Shown here in pieces: positions 59,504 through 64,000 of a stretch of 64,000 nucleotides of DNA. Below the pieces are notes generated by a model that was not told where the DNA came from, searched no databases, and was given only the letters and a program-made list of their open reading frames with translations. Positions within the stretch are counted from its first letter, which is position 1. Each line of letters begins with the position of its first letter. The DNA comes from Planktophila sp965267775 (GTDB lineage: Bacteria; Actinomycetota; Actinomycetes; Nanopelagicales; Nanopelagicaceae), in contig OZ254140.1 in assembly GCA_965267775.1 (NCBI GenBank), forward strand, positions 682,001 to 746,000. Direction: 5' to 3'. A program made the translations under genes and the position numbers.

Positions 59504-61012
59504 ATGCTCGATAGTTTCTTCAAGATATCCGAACGTGGATCCACTGTAGGTCGTGAAGTTCGTGGCGGTCTCGTCACATTCTTCACAATGGCGTACATCG
59601 TGGTCCTCAACCCACTCATCATTGGTTACACACCAGATAAGTACGGCAATTTCATCGGTGGAGGAAAGACTCCTCACATCGCGATGATTGCAGCTGCAAC
59701 AGCTCTTGTAGCTGGAATTCTCACCATTCTCATGGGCGTTGTCGGTCGTTACCCACTCGCACTTGCAACAGGTCTCGGCCTCAACACATTCGTTGCAGTA
59801 GTAATTGCAAAGCAGATGTCATGGCCAGATGCGATGGGTCTGATCGTCCTTGAAGGATTGATCATCACAGTTCTCGTTCTTACAGGTTTCCGTACCGCTG
59901 TCTTTAAGGCAGTTCCAGGTCAGCTCAAGATCGCTATCTCTGTCGGTATCGGACTCTTCATTGCTCTCATCGGCCTCGTTGATTCAGGTTTCGTTCGTCG
60001 TACAGGTGCTGGACCAGTTCCAGTAACACTCGGCGCAGATGGAACTCTCGTTGGTTGGCCAATCATCATCTTCGCAATCGGTCTCTTCTTGATGATCGCT
60101 CTCATGGTGAAGAAGACTAAGGGCGCACTCCTTATCGGTATCGCTGTAGCAACTATTCTCGCTGTTATTGCAGAGAAGGCATTTAAGATCCATGCTGGAT
60201 TCATCGCCAAGGGTGGCGTCGAATTCATGACCAATGGAACTAATAAGCTCCCTGCCGAATACAAGGGATTCATCATTCCAACTGGTGATTACGTCAATCC
60301 AAAGGGATGGTCACTCAACGTTCCTGCTGTTCCAACAAAGTGGATTCAGACACCAGATTTCGGTCTACTCGGTCACTTCAGCCTCTTCGGTGGCTTTAAA
60401 GAGATCAGCCTTGTAGCTGCAGTACTTCTCGTCTTCACACTTCTTCTCTCTGACTTCTTCGACACAGTCGGAACTGTCACAGCTATCGGACACGAGGGCG
60501 GACTCATCGACAAGGATGGAAACATTCCTTACAACGAGCAGATTCTTCTCGTTGACTCACTTGCTGCAGTAGCAGGTGGCGCAGCGAGCATCTCATCTAA
60601 TACAAGCTATATCGAATCTGCATCAGGTGTCGGTGAAGGTGCACGTACAGGACTCGCATCAGTAGTTACTGGTGTTTGCTTCTTGCTCACAACACTCTTC
60701 GCACCAGCAGTTGCGATGATTCCTTACGAGGCAGCAACACCTGCTCTTATCATCGTTGGATTCTTGATGATGACACAGATCAGCGGAATCGACTGGTCTG
60801 ATTATGGAATTGCAATTCCTGCATTCCTTACAATCATCTTGATGCCATTCACATATAACATCTCAGTTGGTATCGGTGCAGGATTCATCACTCACGTGAT
60901 TATCCGCGCTCTTCAAGGACGTCGCAAGGAGATCCATCCACTACTTCTCTTGGTAGCTGGTCTCTTCGTTGTCTTCTTCCTGCAGTCGCCAATTGATTCA
61001 TGGATTGGCTAA
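59504..61012 (+). CDS. NCS2 family purine permease
   Basis: 502 residues from the ATG at 59504, with AGGAAGG seven bases upstream. It is the AzgA/GhxP-like branch of NCS2: GLVTFFTMAYIVVLNP, LATGLGLNTFVA, FFDTVGTVTAIG, and SSNTSYIESASGVGEGARTG. About 12 to 14 membrane helices. Expected substrates are adenine, guanine or hypoxanthine by proton symport, which fits apt nearby. A strong terminator follows. Confidence 0.9.
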   Translation: MLDSFFKISERGSTVGREVRGGLVTFFTMAYIVVLNPLIIGYTPDKYGNFIGGGKTPHIAMIAAATALVAGILTILMGVVGRYPLALATGLGLNTFVAVVIAKQMSWPDAMGLIVLEGLIITVLVLTGFRTAVFKAVPGQLKIAISVGIGLFIALIGLVDSGFVRRTGAGPVPVTLGADGTLVGWPIIIFAIGLFLMIALMVKKTKGALLIGIAVATILAVIAEKAFKIHAGFIAKGGVEFMTNGTNKLPAEYKGFIIPTGDYVNPKGWSLNVPAVPTKWIQTPDFGLLGHFSLFGGFKEISLVAAVLLVFTLLLSDFFDTVGTVTAIGHEGGLIDKDGNIPYNEQILLVDSLAAVAGGAASISSNTSYIESASGVGEGARTGLASVVTGVCFLLTTLFAPAVAMIPYEAATPALIIVGFLMMTQISGIDWSDYGIAIPAFLTIILMPFTYNISVGIGAGFITHVIIRALQGRRKEIHPLLLLVAGLFVVFFLQSPIDSWIG

Positions 61013-61032
61013 TACTCAAGTAAGAAATAGTG

Positions 61033-61074
61033 AGAACGCCCCCGAGGAGAAATCTTCGGGGGCGTTCTTCTTTT
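61033..61074 (+). terminator. Intrinsic terminator after the purine permease
   Basis: A 16-base-pair stem (61033-61048 with 61053-61068, one G-T wobble) closes a GAAA tetraloop and is followed by TTCTTTT. It lies 20 bases after the permease stop. Confidence 0.93.
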
Positions 61075-61708
61075 ACAATTCCCAGTTAACTGGATCTCTG
61101 CCTTGGCTGATCAAAAGTGAATTTGCTCGAGTAAATGGTTTAGATCCGAAGAATCCATTTCTCGCAGAAAGTGGACTTGGATGAACGGATTCGATGACGT
61201 TATGGAAGAGAGGGGCGAATCCTCGTGCGCTATTTCCCCACAAAATCGCGACAACATCTCTCTTCGCCAACTCGTGAGCAATCGCCTCAGTGAGTGAACT
61301 CCACCCCTTTGATGCATGGATGTTTCGCTCACCCACTGCAGTTGTCAGAGTTCGATTAAGGAGCATGACTCCCCTGGTACTCCAGAGAGTGAGGTCCGGG
61401 CTAGATGGTGTTGGCAAAGCAAGATCTTCTGAATACTCCTTAAAGATATTTCGAAGAGAAGCTGGCACTGAGTTGTGCGGATAGGAGGAGAAGGCAAGGC
61501 CATCTGCAACCCCAGATCCAGGATAAGGATCTTGCCCCAGGATTAATACCTTTACATCTTCTATCGGAGTTCTGAAGGCTCTAAAAACCTCACTTCGCGC
61601 AGGGGCAATCTCTTCGCCAAGCGCATCGAAGATCTCATTGATTGCGCCAATCTGTTCTGAGAAGAGCGGGCGCCATGATTGTTCTACCTCATCGAGTGAG
61701 AAGTGCAT
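61073..61708 (-). CDS. ung: Uracil-DNA glycosylase, family 1 (Ung)
   Basis: 211 residues. The water-activating motif GQDPYPGSGVADGLAFS contains D60, and HPSPLSARNGFFGS contains H176. It removes uracil from DNA. It starts directly after the ABC gene stop, so the two are co-transcribed. Confidence 0.95.
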   Translation of the reverse strand: MHFSLDEVEQSWRPLFSEQIGAINEIFDALGEEIAPARSEVFRAFRTPIEDVKVLILGQDPYPGSGVADGLAFSSYPHNSVPASLRNIFKEYSEDLALPTPSSPDLTLWSTRGVMLLNRTLTTAVGERNIHASKGWSSLTEAIAHELAKRDVVAILWGNSARGFAPLFHNVIESVHPSPLSARNGFFGSKPFTRANSLLISQGRDPVNWEL

Positions 61709-62497
61709 TTAAATGGAACGGGCGAAGAATCTCTCGCCCTCGTGAACTACCGTGATGGGAAGTTCGAAGATCGCAGAGATATGTTGGCTTGTGATGACCT
61801 CGGCAACAGGTCCCGAGATAGCGACCTGGCCATCTTTAAGAATCAACGCATGAGTAGTACCTGCAGGAATCTCTTCAATATGGTGGGTAACGAGAATTGA
61901 TGCAGGCGCCATTGGATCGCTGGCAAAGAGAGAGAATCGACGCAAGAGATCTTCTCTTCCACCAAGGTCTAAACCGGATGTCGGTTCGTCGAGAAGGAGA
62001 AGTTCGGGATCTGCCATCAAAGCTCGCGCAATTTGAACACGCTTGCGTTCGCCTTCGCTGAGGGTTCCATACCTTCTCTCTGCGAGATCGCGAACACCGA
62101 ATGTGGTCAGCAGGGCGACGGCGCGGGACTCATCCCAAAGGTCGTAAGCCTCATTCCAGCGTCCCAAGATCGCATATGCAGCAGTAAGAACAACGTCACG
62201 AACTACTTCGCTATCAGGAATATCTTCAGAGATAAGGGCGCCACAGATTCCGATCCTCGTTCTTAATTCGGCAAGATCAACTTTGCCCATCTCCTTATCC
62301 AAGAGATGCACTGAACCCGAAGTTGGAAAGAAACGAGTTGCGAGAATCTGAAGAAGAGTCGACTTGCCAGCGCCATTGGGACCGAGAACAACCCATCGCT
62401 CGCCAGGCTTGATAGCGAAAGTTAAGGGTCCAAGAATCGTGCGATCACCACGACGAACTGACACGTCGCGAAGTTCTAATACGTACTCTCCGGCCAT
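61709..62497 (-). CDS. ABC transporter ATP-binding protein
   Basis: 262 residues. Walker A GPNGAGKST, signature LSEGERKRVQIARAL, Walker B LLLLDEPTSGLD and switch His in VTHHIEEI. No permease gene adjoins it. It resembles the stand-alone ATPase next to serB in Mycobacterium. Partner and substrate unknown. Confidence 0.88.
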   Translation of the reverse strand: MAGEYVLELRDVSVRRGDRTILGPLTFAIKPGERWVVLGPNGAGKSTLLQILATRFFPTSGSVHLLDKEMGKVDLAELRTRIGICGALISEDIPDSEVVRDVVLTAAYAILGRWNEAYDLWDESRAVALLTTFGVRDLAERRYGTLSEGERKRVQIARALMADPELLLLDEPTSGLDLGGREDLLRRFSLFASDPMAPASILVTHHIEEIPAGTTHALILKDGQVAISGPVAEVITSQHISAIFELPITVVHEGERFFARSI

Positions 62498-62578
62498 GCG
62501 AGCACGATATATCTTTCATAGTGAAATCCGCGGTAGAAATAACCTCTCTTGAGAGTGATTCGTACTAACCTGACCCCT

Positions 62579-63781
62579 GTGACTAGCGAAAAGAGCCAAT
62601 TTACGGGGTTAATTCTCCTCTCTGGCGTTGATACACCCGGAATCACTCAGGCTCTTTTTGAGACTCTCTCTCCCTTTGCCGTAACAGTTCTCGATATCGA
62701 GCAAGTTGTCGCTCGAGACCGAGTTATCTTAACCGTACTTATTGCGCTCAATCCAGATCATCGTGCCGCGATTGATGAAGATCTCAACCTTTGTGCTGAA
62801 AAGCTCGGCGTTGATATCGCCACATCTTTCCAAACTCAAGAGGGCTCAACCATCGCAGCGAAGACTGGCTTGATGCATGTTGTCGCCCTTGGCAATCCGC
62901 TCAATCCTGCTGCAATCAGCGCTATCGCATCTGAGATTGCCGAACACGGAGGAAATATCGAGCGCATCCATCGCACCGCTAGCTATCCCGTTACCGCTAT
63001 TGAATTCGTTGTCTCCGAGGTAGATCAGAACTGTATTCGACCCACCCTTGCTCAAGTCGCTAACTCTCACTCTGTAGATATAGCTGTCTCCCCTGGCGGG
63101 CTTATGCGATGGGCGAAGAAGCTCGTTGTGATGGATGTTGATTCAACGCTCATTCAGCAAGAGGTAATCGAACTCTTAGGAGCAAAGGCCGGTAAAGAGG
63201 CTGAGATTAAATCAATCACCGATCGAGCTATGGCTGGCGAGTTAGATTTTGAGGCGAGCTTACGTTCTCGCGTAGCGCTCCTTGAAGGGCTATCTGAGAG
63301 CGTCATTGATGAAGTGCGCGGAGAAATTCTACTTACACCTGGGGCTCGTACTCTTGTGTCAACGTTGAAGAAGTTGGGCCACAGTGTCGCAGTTGTCTCT
63401 GGCGGATTTACAACGGTTATTGAACCGATATTGGTAGAACTCGGCATTACGCATTACCGAGCAAATACACTCGAAATAATCGATGGAAAATTAACAGGAA
63501 AGATTATTGGAGATGTCATCGATCGCCCTGCTAAGGCGACTGCACTTCGTGATTTTGCTGCTCTTGAGGGAGTCACACTTGAGCAGACTATTGCAATCGG
63601 TGATGGGGCAAACGATCTCGATATGATTGCAGCAGCTGGTTTAGGAATTGCATTCAATGCTAAGCCTGCTGTAAAAGCAGCTGCTGATAGCTCTCTCACT
63701 GCACCTTACCTAGATTCAGTCCTCTATCTCCTTGGAATTACTCGCGAGGAAGTCGAGGAAGCTGGAGCTTCTCGTAAATAA
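62579..63781 (+). CDS. serB: Phosphoserine phosphatase with ACT domains (SerB)
   Basis: 400 residues from a GTG at 62579; the frame also contains a TTG at 62549 and a GTG at 62555, and none has a good ribosome-binding site. Two N-terminal ACT-like domains (GLILLSGVDTPGITQALFETL; LNPAAISAIASEIAEHGGNI) precede the HAD phosphatase with D186 and D188 in VMDVDSTLIQQEVIELLG and GDGANDLDMIAAAGLGIAF. It is the last step of serine synthesis, probably serine-sensitive through the ACT part. Confidence 0.92.
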   Translation: MTSEKSQFTGLILLSGVDTPGITQALFETLSPFAVTVLDIEQVVARDRVILTVLIALNPDHRAAIDEDLNLCAEKLGVDIATSFQTQEGSTIAAKTGLMHVVALGNPLNPAAISAIASEIAEHGGNIERIHRTASYPVTAIEFVVSEVDQNCIRPTLAQVANSHSVDIAVSPGGLMRWAKKLVVMDVDSTLIQQEVIELLGAKAGKEAEIKSITDRAMAGELDFEASLRSRVALLEGLSESVIDEVRGEILLTPGARTLVSTLKKLGHSVAVVSGGFTTVIEPILVELGITHYRANTLEIIDGKLTGKIIGDVIDRPAKATALRDFAALEGVTLEQTIAIGDGANDLDMIAAAGLGIAFNAKPAVKAAADSSLTAPYLDSVLYLLGITREEVEEAGASRK

Positions 63782-64000
63782 TTAGAGTCGGCAGGCGTGA
63801 ATATCGGTAACGAGAATTCCTCGTGCACCGAGCGCCCAGAGCTCATCCATCAAGCGATTAGTCTCTGTTCGAAGGACCATTGCACGCACTGCAACCCAAT
63901 CTTCCTTCTGTAACGGAGAGATGGTTGGAGATTCAAGTCCAGGTGTAATTGCACAGGCCTTCTCCACTGAAATCTTAGGAACGTCATAATCGAGAAGAAC
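63782..64000 (-). CDS. hisG: ATP phosphoribosyltransferase, C-terminal part (HisG)
   Basis: The last 72 codons of a minus-strand gene that continues past the window end. ITPGLESPTISPL, WVAVRAMVLR, MDELWALGARGILVTDIHACRL match the C-terminal regulatory domain of long-form HisG, which binds histidine. First enzyme of histidine synthesis. It abuts serB tail to tail with no gap. Confidence 0.9.
   Translation of the reverse strand, partial: VLLDYDVPKISVEKACAITPGLESPTISPLQKEDWVAVRAMVLRTETNRLMDELWALGARGILVTDIHACRL

Overview
The window looks like chromosome of a streamlined, moderate-GC actinobacterium. Three things point there: (i) the 16S and 23S genes are actinobacterial in type, and the 23S carries the long extra helix usual in that phylum; (ii) mshC (mycothiol synthesis), pafB/pafC, helY, a GarA-like FHA protein, DUF3090 and a SCO1664-type kinase-fold gene are actinobacterial hallmarks; (iii) gene order follows, block by block, the order I remember from Mycobacterium and Streptomyces. 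Very tight packing (ATGA overlaps, 1-20 base gaps), absence of mobile elements, and GC that looks close to 50% by eye fit free-living aquatic actinobacteria of the acI/Nanopelagicales type. That lineage call is an inference from general appearance, not from an alignment.

Layout. 1-6656: arginine operon argC(partial)-argJ-argB-argD-argR-argH, without argF and argG, running into tyrS and a terminator. 6671-12360: a single complete rRNA operon (tandem promoters, 16S, spacer without tRNA, 23S, 5S, terminator) with visible processing stems. 12393-28956: a long informational block: a TPR protein with an Arg/Gly/Pro-rich repeat tract, an SSB-like OB protein, a Lys-rich coiled-coil protein, a 57-residue small protein, tlyA, nadK, recN, pyrG, ald, xerD, an inverted parA/ribbon-helix-helix pair, scpA, scpB, rluB, aroH, tyrA and a fused cmk-der gene. 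28953-35253: a pgsA-like gene, then gcvH, garA-like, merR, a bifunctional-nuclease gene, merR and gcvP.

35270-43988 (minus strand): polyprenol-phosphate mannosyltransferase, 5'-3' exonuclease, helY, lipid/diacylglycerol kinase, tatC, tatA, pafC, pafB, trmI. The Pup-proteasome genes expected between trmI and pafB are absent. 44040-52349: RecB/Cas4-like nuclease, metH, a PAC2 protein, mshC, a kinase-fold protein, DUF3090 and a histidine phosphatase. 52432-64000: aldo/keto reductase, M20 peptidase, tRNA-Leu(GAG), a salvage-flavoured group (apt, surface acyltransferase, tdk, membrane proteins, NCS2 purine permease), ung, an ABC ATPase, serB and the 3' part of hisG.

The content is mainly core metabolism (Arg, Tyr, Met, Gly, Ser, His, CTP, NADP), translation and rRNA modification, chromosome segregation and condensation, DNA repair and nucleobase salvage. 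I found no prophage, insertion sequence, CRISPR array, toxin-antitoxin pair or evident defence system. The most useful leads are local: an ArgB lacking the arginine-sensing N-terminal helix, the ParA-RHH pair, the repeat-bearing TPR protein next to the rRNA operon, MerR-type dyads around the gcv/garA block, a dyad-rich spacer before aroH, and retention of PafBC without the proteasome.
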